This document shows positions 54,637-64,000 of a DNA stretch of 64,000 nucleotides, piece after piece. The stretch lies in assembly GCA_024364805.1 (NCBI GenBank), contig CM044489.1, forward strand, positions 115,315,739 through 115,379,738, written 5' to 3'. The position numbers and the translations under genes were made by a program. Source of the DNA: Euprymna scolopes (lineage: Eukaryota; Mollusca; Cephalopoda; Sepiida; Sepiolidae). The stretch's first letter is position 1. Each line of letters opens with the position of its first letter. Below the pieces are notes generated by a model, which saw nothing but the letters and a program-made list of their open reading frames with translations, was not told where the DNA came from and ran no database searches.

Positions 54637-55230
54637 TTAGCAGGACCCGTTAACTCGTGTTGCCCAGTGGTAGCCCCCCCCCCCCCCATGTAAAAAATTA
54701 AAGCACGGTAAGTGTTGTTGTAGTCCAACCTCTTCATGTTAAGAACGGCAATCGGAATGGACGCCCCAACCTACCTATGTTAAGAACGGCTTTCTGAATA
54801 GACACCTCATTTTCTGAGTGTGAGTCTGGGTGGCAAGAAATTAGCCCGAAATGTAAGGTATGTAATAATAAAAACAATATATTTAACTTTGTGACCTATT
54901 TGGGTAAAAAAAAATTAATAACAAAACATTCAATAATAGTTATAATAGATTAAAGTACGCACAAAGAGTTTTAAACATCAATGGTATTTTCCATTCTGAC
55001 GTATTTGTGTGTAAAAATAAAAATGGACGTGTGAATGAACTGAAGTCAAAGTTCTCTCTGTCTCTCTCTCCGTCTCTCTATCACTCTCTGTCTGTCTGTC
55101 CGTCTGTCTGTTTCTCTCTTTAGCTGCAGGATTGCCAACCCTATATCGAGCAAAAGGGAATAAAGTGGATGACACCGCTATCACAGTGAACGCAAACAGA
55201 ACGTTTTTACAATTAAACAAATGAATACGT
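54637..55230 (-). mobile_element. Possible Helitron, 3' end TTAG/CTAA
   Basis: TTAGCAGGACCCGTTAACTC then GTGTTGCCCAGTGG resembles the other reverse-complemented Helitron 3' ends; the minus-strand terminus would be CTAA. The following ~550 bp include a repeated TGTTAAGAACGGC (54737, 54779) and a C/T-rich tract. The 5' end was not identified. Confidence 0.4.
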
Positions 55231-55314
55231 TAAGAGTTTGTAATAAAAACAAATAAGAGTTTAAAATAAAAATAATTTCGGCTGATGTACACGAGTGAGG
55301 TCCCCATAACAAAG

Positions 55315-55346
<32 letters not shown>

Positions 55347-55514
55347 GGAAAAAAACTTAAAATTAAAGGTTTAATAAAATTTCAAGATGTGTTTTTAAAT
55401 GGTTAAAAATGCCGTTTCAAAGATTCAAGAAAAAATAAGGAGAGGAATGAAATTAGGATGTAAACGATATGATATCCTAAAAGTTATGATAAACCGAAAC
55501 CATGTGTTTTTTTG

Positions 55515-55812
55515 TGTGCGTTTGTGTTTAACTAAGTGTGCTGATGTGCCGAATAAGGGAGGGGGGGAGACAACAGCTCTGATTCACGTTGTAAGAGCGT
55601 TTATTTCAAACTGTTATATTATTCATTTGTTTACCCGTGCAAACTTTCTGTGTACTAGTTACGTTCAGACCTTTGAAATAACAGTCTGTCTTTCTCTCTA
55701 TCTATATATAGCTCTCTCTATGGATGTGTGTGTGTGTTCAACTAAGTGTGCTGGTGTGCTGAAGAATGGAAAAAGCAATGGATCTGTTTCACGTTGTAAG
55801 GATTGCAAAATG
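55515..55812 (+). repeat. Direct repeat pair of ~90 bp
   Basis: ACTAAGTGTGCTGATGTGCC...TTCACGTTGTAAG at 55531-55593 recurs as ACTAAGTGTGCTGGTGTGCT...TTCACGTTGTAAG at 55741-55800. An open frame of 144 codons covers both but shows no recognisable domain and I do not call it a gene. Confidence 0.5.
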
Positions 55813-55899
55813 AGTAGTGTGCAAACATGTTAGTTGAAAAAGTAATGTGTGTTCGTTTCTTTACAAGTAGTTGTATTCCAGAATTAGGGGTTTGTTTAC

Positions 55900-56320
55900 T
55901 CTCAGCCAATGAGATTTGTTGGATGTCTGTAAGGGAGAAATTATTATTTTTCTACCGGGGAAAAGAAAAGTAATGGTATGTGTATGAGTTTGCAAAGCAG
56001 TTACGTGGGTAGACTGGATGGTATATGTGTAGTGCAGATAATATTTCCCAGTGTTGAGTGAGTTCGGTGGGAGTTCTTTTATTAATGAGGGAAAATTATG
56101 AACTACTTCCTTTGTAGGTCTTGATGATAGTGTTGATGATGCTCCTAGGATGGATTATAGCATTTTATTATAATGAATAAATATGTATAAATCTGCGTTC
56201 TACAGTTACATAAGATGGTGGATAATAGTTTAGACATATTCAATTTATATGTGACAATTATTATTGCAAACTTACGCTAATTTGGTACAGAGGGGAATTT
56301 CTGCAATCAAATTATTATAG

Positions 56321-56325
<5 letters not shown>
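55900..56325 (+). repeat. Interspersed repeat R3, copy 2
   Basis: See 1240-1640. GTTACATAAGATGGTGGATA and TTTGGTACAGAGGGGAATTT are the strongest shared words. It ends at a (TA)n run. Confidence 0.55.

Positions 56326-56366
<41 letters not shown>
56323..56366. repeat. (TA)n microsatellite
   Basis: About 44 bp TA run at the end of the R3 copy. Confidence 0.95.
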
Positions 56367-56368
<2 letters not shown>

Positions 56369-56369
56369 A

Positions 56370-58430
56370 GATAAAATCTTTTTTTAATTATTTCTTTCTT
56401 AATTATTTTTTTTTTCTAAAACTTTTGGTGGTATACACCTTTTACAAAGAATACTTTATTTCCTTTATTCATTTTGCTGGTGGTATTTGATGGGTAGGTC
56501 TTTTATGGAGAGAGCAAAATATAAGTCTGGTCTTGTTGATGAGTGTTGTAAAGATTGATTCTGATGTGTTTGCATCGCTAGTGTGAATTTTGAATAAAAA
56601 GAGTTTGGTTTTTAAAGTTATGCATGGCAGATTGAGAAAAATGTTTTCAAATTTAAACGTGACTGACCAACGGCCCAATCCCCTTCTAGTGATGCCAGAA
56701 CGCATACAAAGAAAAAGAATAAAAAAAAGATAAAGCAATTATCAACTTAATCTTTCTTGTCAGCAACCACTTAAAGTGAGTTAAAATTGGTCTAACCTCG
56801 TTGAGCTTAATCTGTTACGTAACTAATTGCTTAGATTAATACATAATGATTTAATGTTGGCACGTTTTTATTATCTAGTTTATTATATAAGTTAGAAAAG
56901 TAATTGCTTTTTTTTTTTTTTTTAACTGTTATTTGATTTCCTTGTATTTTGAGAGATAATGAATAGACTCTGAAATGGTTCTCACATGACAGTAGTTTTA
57001 TAGTGAATCAAAAAGTTGTGCAATCCTTAATTTCACTTCTGTTTTCAAAGATCACAAAGTAATTTTTTTCAACTATTAACAAAAGATTAAAATGGCTAAC
57101 TTATTTACAAAGAAAATTAAATGTGCTGTGTTAGCTTTTATGTGACCATATGCTCTCAGCTCGTCAACAATTACAAACCTCAATCCTGTGTGCCATGGAT
57201 TTCTTCTCTTGCATTTTCTATACTGACCATGTTGTCATCTCTCACTTTAGTGACTGCTGAGGAAGCATACTGGTTCACAAGTATTAAAAAATAAACAATG
57301 CAAAATAAAACAGACTCCAACATAGAAAACACAATCTTCAACACATTCCCTATATATCGGTTGGGGTCTGGGTGCGTGTGTGGCACCATTGTGAGGAAAC
57401 AAACCTTTCAGTGCTCAGATCCACACCTACATAGTTTGTCCAGATCTTTGTTATAGGTTGACGTCAGCTCATCTCGATCTGCTCTGAGTCTCAACCGGCC
57501 TTCTACTACCTCAAACTGGAAATTGTCCTCAAGTGTCGCAAACTCAAAACTGCCTGTAAATTGTCCCTAACTGTTGTAAATTGATACAAAATTCCATGCC
57601 GCATCTAAAACTATCTATAAACCAATACTAAATATATCAATCTGTATGTCTAATCTTTTGTCTCAGTCACCTGCCACACCTTGATTAACAATCCTATTTC
57701 AGCTGGTTTTATGTACCTTGGTGAACAACTTCCTTTCCATTGTCTTTCTACTAAGCTCACTTCTTATAACCTTTGTTTTGCTGATCAAATTATTTCCTCT
57801 TTTTATTATAGTTTTTTTTTTTTCATTTCTTTTTTTTTTTTTTTAAATTTCTAACACTTTGGAGGAGACATCAAAAGTATCACAATTTAATTTAGTATTT
57901 GATATTTAAAAAAAAAATTAGTTTTTTAGTAAATGCACATATTCACAAACTCACCCAAAAAGGTCACCCAATTTCATTAATATGTAGAGATTATAATTAA
58001 GGATTTTTTAAAATTATCACTTTCATCTTTGAACAACAAGCAAGACCATTTCATTTCTAGCTTTAAAAAAAAAAATTAGCAGAACAAAAACCTTCTCTGC
58101 AAGGGCATCAATATAATATACATAAAAAAGGGAACATACATTTCTTTATTTTTAACACTACGGTATTGAAGAGTAGGCCCTATTTCTTTAGTTACACTAA
58201 TCAGATATACATTATTCAGTTTCGAGTAGTCATATTAAGAGAAAGTTGCAGATCAAAAATGAACATCGCATTTATTATTTTTAAATGTCAACATGTACAA
58301 ATGAGCATTAAAATCGAATATGCTGTTGCTGATTTTTGTTAGTATTATTAGTTTGTTGTTATTACTTCAGCAATACCATAGGTATATTTTATTTTTTATT
58401 ACTTTTATCATTAGTAGTCTTAATCTATAT
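56370..58430. other. Mostly unassigned AT-rich sequence
   Basis: No recognisable element over about 2 kb. 57400-57780 is less AT-rich and ends in a pyrimidine stretch and TTATTATAG, which could be a 3' splice site. I see no open frame or domain to support an exon. Confidence 0.35.
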
Positions 58431-58482
58431 ATATATATAGCGGAGGTATTTCGGACGATATCAAAACATCGTTAAACTCACT

Positions 58483-58627
58483 ACTCGTTCAAGCAGCCGC
58501 CAATAGCGTAATGGTTAGAAGCCTTGACTGCCGTATAAACGGTCGGGTTTCAATCCTGGCTTGAGGTAGTTGCCTGTCTAGCCGCACTGATGAGCTGTGA
58601 AACAGCGAAACAGTACTGTATGTGGAT

Positions 58628-58640
<13 letters not shown>
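58483..58640 (+). mobile_element. tRNA-derived SINE with intact hammerhead ribozyme, copy 1
   Basis: tRNA-like head with A-box-like TAGCGTAATGGTTAG (58504-58518) and B-box-like GGGTTTCAATCC (58545-58556). A 30-base linker is followed by a complete hammerhead ribozyme at 58582-58625 and a TA-repeat tail. Pol III transcription from the head would place the ribozyme near the 3' end of the RNA. A Helitron-type element begins in or just after the TA tail. Confidence 0.8.
58582..58625 (+). ncRNA. Hammerhead ribozyme, type I, all core residues present
   Basis: Self-cleaving RNA motif. Stem I strand CCGCA (58582-58586) is followed by CUGAUGA (58587-58593). Stem II is GCUGU/ACAGC with a GAA loop (58594-58606), then GAA (58607-58609). 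Stem III is ACAG/CUGU with a UA loop (58610-58619), the cleavage-site A is at 58620, and the stem I partner is UGUGG (58621-58625). All invariant core bases of a hammerhead are present, and GUA is an accepted cleavage triplet. Activity is inferred, not shown. Confidence 0.8.
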
Positions 58641-58661
<21 letters not shown>

Positions 58662-59166
58662 GGCAAAATGTGTATGTGTGTTTGTATGTTTCGCAAAACT
58701 TTAGACACCTGCGATGGATCCTGACTAGGTCAGTATTGTTTTGAAGCTCAACGTCTCAGACGACAAATATAAAAAAATTGGCAAAAACATTAATTCCTTC
58801 ACCCTAAACTTGGCCGTTGTGTACAAGGAGGGGTCGATTTTTGCGTTGCCATTTTAGCAAGTTATCTTCTTCTTTTCAATTGACTACGCTTAATTACAAT
58901 GCTCTTCACTTCCGGTTGGACCATGAAGACATCAGCTGAGATGTTACGGGTTCGAGCCTGCTTGCCTAGTACCACTTTTTTTAAACACCTCTGTCTACTG
59001 TTGCTTTGATTCTACCCCCTGCTACTACCACTTTTTTTGGGGAGGGGGGTTCCTTACTACACCTACACACGCCTGCACACGTTGCTACTGTTGTTTTGAC
59101 CCCCCCCTCCCGTGGTTCCTTACTACACCACTTAAACACCTGGGCAATGCTGGGCACCCCCGCTAG
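58631..59166 (+). mobile_element. Non-autonomous Helitron
   Basis: TATATATAAAGGGCAAAATG at the 5' side and ACCTGGGCAATGCTGGGCAC, then CCCCGCTAG before a T. The interior parallels the next element (GACAAATATAAAAAAATTGG; ATTAATTCCTTCACC). The 5' terminus merges with a (TA)n run so its exact TC start is unclear. The open frames across it are shadows. Confidence 0.65.
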
Positions 59167-59677
59167 TCTAATATATAAAAGACAAAATGTGTGTGTGTGT
59201 GTGCACGTGTTTGTATGTCTCGCAAAAACTTCTAACAAACGTGTCAAAACGTGACAAAATTTGTATTGTTTCAAAGATCGATGTCTCTGATGACAAATAT
59301 CGAAAAATTGGCCAAAAAGATTAATTCTTTGACCATCAACTGGACCGTTATCTGCAAAGAGGAGGTCAATTTTTACTGTCGGTATTTTTGAAAGTCCTTC
59401 AAACCTCACGTGAACGATATCGTATAAAACAGGTTATTTTGAACACCTATGATGTCACAATTACAGTGGGCGCATCGATAAGACCATTTGCTTTTTTTTT
59501 CATCTCTTTTTCCTCTTGCGTGTTATGGGTTCGAGCCTGCCTACTACTATATTTTTTGCGCTTGCATGGGTTATCACTGCTATTTTGAGTTTTTAATTTA
59601 ATTTTTATTTTTTTATTTTTTTAGGGCTTTGGTTGCCCAACCAACCCCCTTACACACACCTCGACACACCCGGCTAA
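59167..59677 (+). mobile_element. Non-autonomous Helitron, second in tandem
   Basis: TCTAATATATAAAAGACAAA starts immediately after the CTAG of the upstream element. It parallels it through CTTTCGCAAAA-like, GATGACAAATATCGAAAAAT, TTAATTCTTTGACC and GTTATGGGTTCGAGCCTGCC. It ends CACACCCGGCTAA before a T; the terminal hairpin region is reduced. Confidence 0.6.
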
Positions 59678-59969
59678 TAATAATATTATCTAAATCCCTG
59701 CCTCCTGTAAAGAATTTTCCTAGACAACAACTGTACATGTGTTCTGCTTGATTTTTTTTACAAAACAATTGTATGCATACAGCAGCCCTGCTGTTTTAAC
59801 AGCATCGGTGACCATGGATCTCCAAATTGTAGAGCAATGATTATCTTGGGAAGACAAAGACGATAGTTTCACGTTGCTTTCCATCTTGATTCAGGGGTGT
59901 ATCTTCCCCATGAGTTAAATGTGTCCTCCCCTTCCCATATACCAACTTGGGAATTTTTACGACTCAGCA

Positions 59970-60095
59970 TGGTACATATAGTTCCTAGCCTTCTCAAATG
60001 GCCACCCGGCTGGTGTTGGCCAGGTTCATCGTTGCTTAACTTCGGTGTTCTGGCTAGAACCGATGTGTCAACATGATTGTGCTGTATAACCACTT
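59970..60095 (-). mobile_element. 5S rRNA-derived copy S5, nearly full-length
   Basis: Minus strand: ACAGCACAATCATGTTGACA, CATCGGTTCTAGCCAGAACA, CCGAAGTTAAGCAACGATGA, CCAGCCGGGTGGCCATTTGA and GAAGGCTAGGAACTATATGT. Close to 5S rRNA in order and length; box A (AGTTAAGCAA) is intact. The sequence that follows differs from the S1/S3 body. Confidence 0.75.
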
Positions 60096-60099
60096 AAGA

Positions 60100-61110
60100 A
60101 AGGAAATACCTAATATATTTTTTTATATGCATTTATGAAACTATGAAATATTTGCATCTAGAGGACACATAATTATTACTAATTTATTACAAAGATGTCC
60201 GTAATGAGATTTAGTGACGTCATGTATGTGTCATGAATTATAAAAAGAATCAGAGGAAATGAGATTGAAGAAATATATAAGTAAAGAACAAGTCAAGTGC
60301 TTTGTTTTTGTTTAGTTTCAAGTTTTAAATTGGATTCATATGTCAATGGCCGTGAATAATGAGGGCTCCCAATTTCATTGTGTAGAGTCAGACCTCGGTT
60401 TAAAATTTAATTGTTTCTTAAATGTTGTTCTGTGAACCGAAACTAACGTTCTTGTAAAACAAAACCAACAAAACAGCAACAAAAAAAGTAAAAATGATTA
60501 ATTCGGTCTTGAGCATAAAATATTTTTCTGGCCTCATTTTTTTAATGGAGTGTCTAATCTAAGCGCAATGGAGTTCAGAAATTACTGTACACTTTGTAAA
60601 CAGATTGTCTGTGTAAAAAAAGAAAATAAAAGCAACAAATTTTATTCATATTATTTGCTGCTTGAATATACCAAATGATATGCATATCAAAGAGCCCCTG
60701 CAAGCAAATCCAGCTCCTGGTGAACATGTTTGGAACAAAGAAGAGAACGAGTGAAAGGCAAGTTACTGTCACTTTTAAAACCAGTCTGCGTTTGACTAGC
60801 AGGGCACATTAGTCTTGGATAACTGTCTGTCTAAGAGAAGGATAAGACTGATCTCAAACCCAAGCTACATGGCAATCCTCGGTCAGATCAATGGCAACTC
60901 ATCTTAAGGAACATCTGATGTCAAACCTGTGGCCAAAGTGATTACCAGTCATCTTGCCTTGACATGACACACAGTTATAATCATAGAAGTTCACAGAATG
61001 ATATTCTCTTTGAGATGAGAATACCAGGCACATCAGAAAAATGTGATTAAAAGGGAAAGGCGACCAACATTAATAATTTCCAAAAAATCCTGTTTATATT
61101 TTTCATATTT
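60100..61110. other. Unassigned sequence
   Basis: AT-rich DNA without a recognisable gene or family member. 60780-61020 is more balanced in composition and free of simple repeats but has no open frame of note. Confidence 0.35.
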
Positions 61111-61119
61111 GGTGTTTAA

Positions 61120-61495
61120 ATCTGATTATTTGTATTATTTTGATTCTTCAGTCTACTGTTTTCATCTTGAGTGTTTTTTTTTTCACAATGTTTCGGTTGA
61201 TATGACCTCTGACCTTCTTCTGGTGTATCTTATCCAACTTGGGAATCTTTCTGTCAAACTCAGGAAATACACAGAATTTTGAATGGAACTTTTACTTAGG
61301 ACTTCTACCTAGCCATGGCTGATAGAATAAGAGCATGCTACTCCTGTCGATTAAATAAAAAGTTATGTTATGAAGTTCGGTGCAGATTCCGGAGTTCAAC
61401 AGAAATATTCCTGAGTTTGGCTGAAGAAAGTAAGAGATTACATTGATTGAAACATTGTGAAAATAACGCCCAAAATGAGAACAGTAGATTTTACC
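61120..61495. repeat. Inverted-arm element FB-A (fold-back), copy 6
   Basis: The left arm (TCAGTCTACTGTTTTCATCT, TTTCACAATGTTTCGGTTGA, CAAACTCAGGAAATACACAG) and right arm (GGTGCAGATTCCGGAGTTCA, ATTGAAACATTGTGAAAATA, AAAATGAGAACAGTAGA) are reverse complements over about 125 bp. The body (TTACTTAGGACTTCTACCTA, GGCTGATAGAATAAGAGCAT) lies between. The tRNA-like head is absent. Confidence 0.75.
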
Positions 61496-61588
61496 AAGCA
61501 CATGATGTGTACGCACTAATCCTTTTTAAAATGTATTACTTAATATATTTAATGTAGAGGAATTCTTTACTTAAATTTCTTTTATGTC

Positions 61589-61745
<157 letters not shown>

Positions 61746-61918
61746 ACTCCATGTCTATTTGTTTGATATTTGTGTATTCCTGTAGAAAAAAAGATTAGAG
61801 AATCTACATAAAATCTAAAAGTAAATTCTAATGTAAAATTAACAGGGAAGACAATGGAAAGTCCTCAAATTTCTAAGTGGATATCTAAAAAAGCTACAAG
61901 AACATAACTCTCTTAAAA

Positions 61919-62195
61919 CTTTTTTTTTTTTTTTTTACATAGGAATCACCACTTATCAAGGCCCGGAGGCCACGTGTTAATGGGTATACATTAGTCAATG
62001 TGATTATAGCATAGAAAGCATAAGTAGTGGGAATTTTGTAAATTGAATTACTTAGGGGGACGGTTCATCAAGAACTTGTTTACGTTGTACTTGAAGACAA
62101 TCAGATTGTAGTCAGATGGAAAGCAAGCAAGCAGAAGAGAGTTCCACAGGCAAGCTTCGTTCATAGAATCTACATTTAGGTTTAAGCACAGATAA
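61919..62195 (-). mobile_element. CR1/Jockey-type LINE, 3' end fragment
   Basis: T run, ATAGGAATCACCACTTATCA, AGGCCCGGAGGCCAC, ACTTAGGGGGACGGTTCATC, ATTGTAGTCAGATGGAAAGC, to GAATCTACATTTAGGTTTAA. Relative to 7955-8241 there is a small deletion in the FHEQSFF region. Confidence 0.8.
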
Positions 62196-62703
62196 AGATC
62201 CAATTTTTTAAATTATTTATTTAAATCCTATAAAATTGTTTTTGGAAGATAACGGAATTGACCCCGGAATCTCATTACCCTTTATATGTTGAATATTTAT
62301 GTGTTTCTACCTTTATGAGATAGGACCCCACCCCTCCTTATAACTTCAAATGCATATATTTGATTTTAATGAAATTTAAACCATATGTATAATAATATAA
62401 AACCATATGTATGAAACACTTATTGAGATAGTTTTTCAACCTTCCAACTGCGTCCAACTATATTAGGAGGTGAAACAAGATGGGAGAGCAATAAAAACAA
62501 AAATGTCATGAGCATTGTGAAAAAGTAGATTAGTAGTGATCCTAATTCAATTCTGAGCAACGTTGGATCTTCTTGCTAGTAAAAATATTATTATAAAACC
62601 CCTTTTAAGAAATTAATTAAAAGAAAAAGCAGTCAACTATTTACTATGTACACCCGTTGATTTAGCATTTATAGAAACTTATTTCCCCCAATTCTTGTGT
62701 TAA

Positions 62704-62855
62704 TTGCCGGTGACCGTGAGGTAGAATGCTAGCCTACACAGTCAAGGATGACTTTGTGACAGGGTTCGAATCCCTTGACTAGCAGTGATTATCAATTCCT
62801 ACACTGATGATTGTGTAAGCATGTAACATTAGTGTCTGTAGGTATAAAATACATT
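62704..62855 (+). mobile_element. tRNA-derived SINE with hammerhead motif, copy 4
   Basis: The tRNA-like head (GTGAGGTAGAATGCTAGCC; B box GGTTCGAATCC at 62763-62773, a perfect B-box match) is followed about 30 bases later by a hammerhead fold. Stem I is CCUACA/UGUAGG (6 bp, plus UUAU/AUAA beyond a bulge), then CUGAUGA at 62804-62810 and stem III ACA/UGU with loop UUAG. The cleavage-site C is at 62836. GAAA is replaced by GUAA and stem II is only about 3 bp, so activity is doubtful. A TA-rich tail follows. Confidence 0.65.
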
Positions 62856-63523
62856 AATATATATAGAGAGAAAGAGAGAGAGAAAACATTTCCGGGGAGA
62901 CGGATATAAACAGAAGCTGAAAAGAGTCCCTCATAGAGAGCAAAATATTGGTCATCTTTGTTTTGGATTTGAAACCCAAGGTACCAATGTTTTTCTGATC
63001 TTTTGTTACACACACACACACACTAACACACGACACTATCTTCGAATGTCCAAGGTCTCGCTGTACAGGGTTTTGTCAGAAAAGCCTGGAATGAGGATAC
63101 TTTTCCCTGGAAGTAAACCCTGACCAAATAGTCAAAATAACATTTTGTATTCACTGCCCAAATAAGATCTCCTCACTATGACTAACTCACATTAGCTTTT
63201 ATGAGGAATGGTGCACCTTCTTCAAGTAATGTTATCTCAAGTAATAGCATGAAGTTGGATACTCCACCAGACTAGATAAATTCTTGTCCTGGAATCCAGT
63301 AAGACCTAGAGACCAAAACGAAAGATATACTATAACATATAAAAAAAAATTAATTGAGGAGAGGAAAATTATGTTAATTTTTTTACTAACTCAGTGTTTA
63401 AGAGATAAAGAACTTTAATGGAATATTCAAGTATCTATGTATCTCATAGAGGGTGCAAGTGTTAGCCCCAAGTAGTGGGGCCCTTGATTTCTGAGAACTT
63501 TGATTGAAGTAAAATAAATATAC

Positions 63524-63527
<4 letters not shown>

Positions 63528-63587
<60 letters not shown>
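63528..63587. repeat. (AG)30 microsatellite
   Basis: About 60 bp of perfect AG. Confidence 0.95.
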
Positions 63588-63589
<2 letters not shown>

Positions 63590-64000
63590 ATACTAAGAAA
63601 AATGTGTATCAATGTTTGTGTATGCTAAGTGCATGAATTATATATAAGTGCTCTTGAGAATAAAGTAAAAAAAAAAAAAAAGAAAGAAAAAAAAGGGAAC
63701 TTTCCATTGGACCATTTATCACCTTTTTTTTAAAAACATCTCAACAGAATTTCTCTAGAGCTAGTCACATTATTTTCTTATGCAATTTTTAGGCTATCAA
63801 AAACATTTTGTTGATGCTTATCTGTCCTTTTAAATCTATTTCTCAATAAAAATGTTGCCATCATCCGATTTAAAAAGGTATTTTCTCGACTCTCCCGCCT
63901 TTCTTAAACCCACTTTGGATTCTATCTCTATCTAAAAAAAACACATAAAAAGAAAGAAAAAAATACCCCCCCCCCATAAAAATGCTTAAAGAGGCTGGTT

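Noticed and set aside
55399-55833. 144-codon open frame as a candidate gene
   Set aside because: No domain, spans a direct repeat pair and simple sequence, Cys-rich purely from GT/TG words; no splice or promoter context that supports expression.

Overview
The window looks like intergenic or intronic DNA from an AT-rich, repeat-dense invertebrate genome. I could not support any intact host protein-coding gene, and no rRNA, tRNA or snRNA gene in a functional form. The mixture of CR1/Jockey-type LINE 3' ends, tRNA-derived and 5S rRNA-derived SINEs, Helitrons ending in CTAG, hAT/mariner/Tc1 relics and long CA, TA and GA microsatellites suggests a lophotrochozoan, most likely a mollusc and possibly a cephalopod. 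That assignment is inference from general familiarity and is not proved by any host gene here. Two assembly gaps are present: 972 N at 15302-16273 and a 10-N placeholder at 42595-42604.

Layout. 1-3.5 kb: AT-rich unique-looking sequence with half of a fold-back element. 3.4-15 kb: copies of a ~430-bp interspersed repeat (R1), LINE fragments in both orientations (the longest at 6.66-7.93 kb still shows reverse-transcriptase motifs), a direct duplication at 10.6-11.4 kb and an unusually GC-rich island at 11.44-12.07 kb. 15.3-16.8 kb: gap, then a Penelope-like reverse-transcriptase fragment. 17-23.5 kb: SINEs, including a cluster of tRNA-like heads joined to hammerhead-ribozyme sequences at 21.83-22.37 kb. 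24.4-31.5 kb: a Helitron-rich block with several head-to-tail neighbours, plus a MITE with perfect 23-bp inverted ends. 32-37.9 kb: a 5S-derived SINE, a ~590-bp palindromic fold-back, a hAT MITE with perfect 8-bp target duplications, and a three-copy repeat. 38.7-41.6 kb: a broken Tc1-like transposon, a second LINE lineage and tRNA-containing fold-backs. 43.5-48.9 kb: fold-backs, a hAT-like MITE and a LINE tail. 49.3-54.1 kb: 5S-derived SINEs, a mariner deletion derivative, LINE fragments and a second hAT MITE. 54.6-64 kb: Helitron remnants, the best-preserved hammerhead-bearing SINE (58.5 kb), a Helitron pair, a further tRNA-plus-hammerhead copy (62.7 kb) and very long microsatellites.

The main point of interest is the recurrent association of a tRNA-like Pol III head with a type I hammerhead ribozyme core about 20-32 bp downstream of the B box. 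Three copies join head and core, a fourth is decayed, and one more core keeps only a truncated head. Also notable are a 5S rRNA-headed SINE family with a conserved body, and a family of elements with inverted arms flanking a tRNA-like core. All family assignments were made by eye. No alignment, folding or database search was run.
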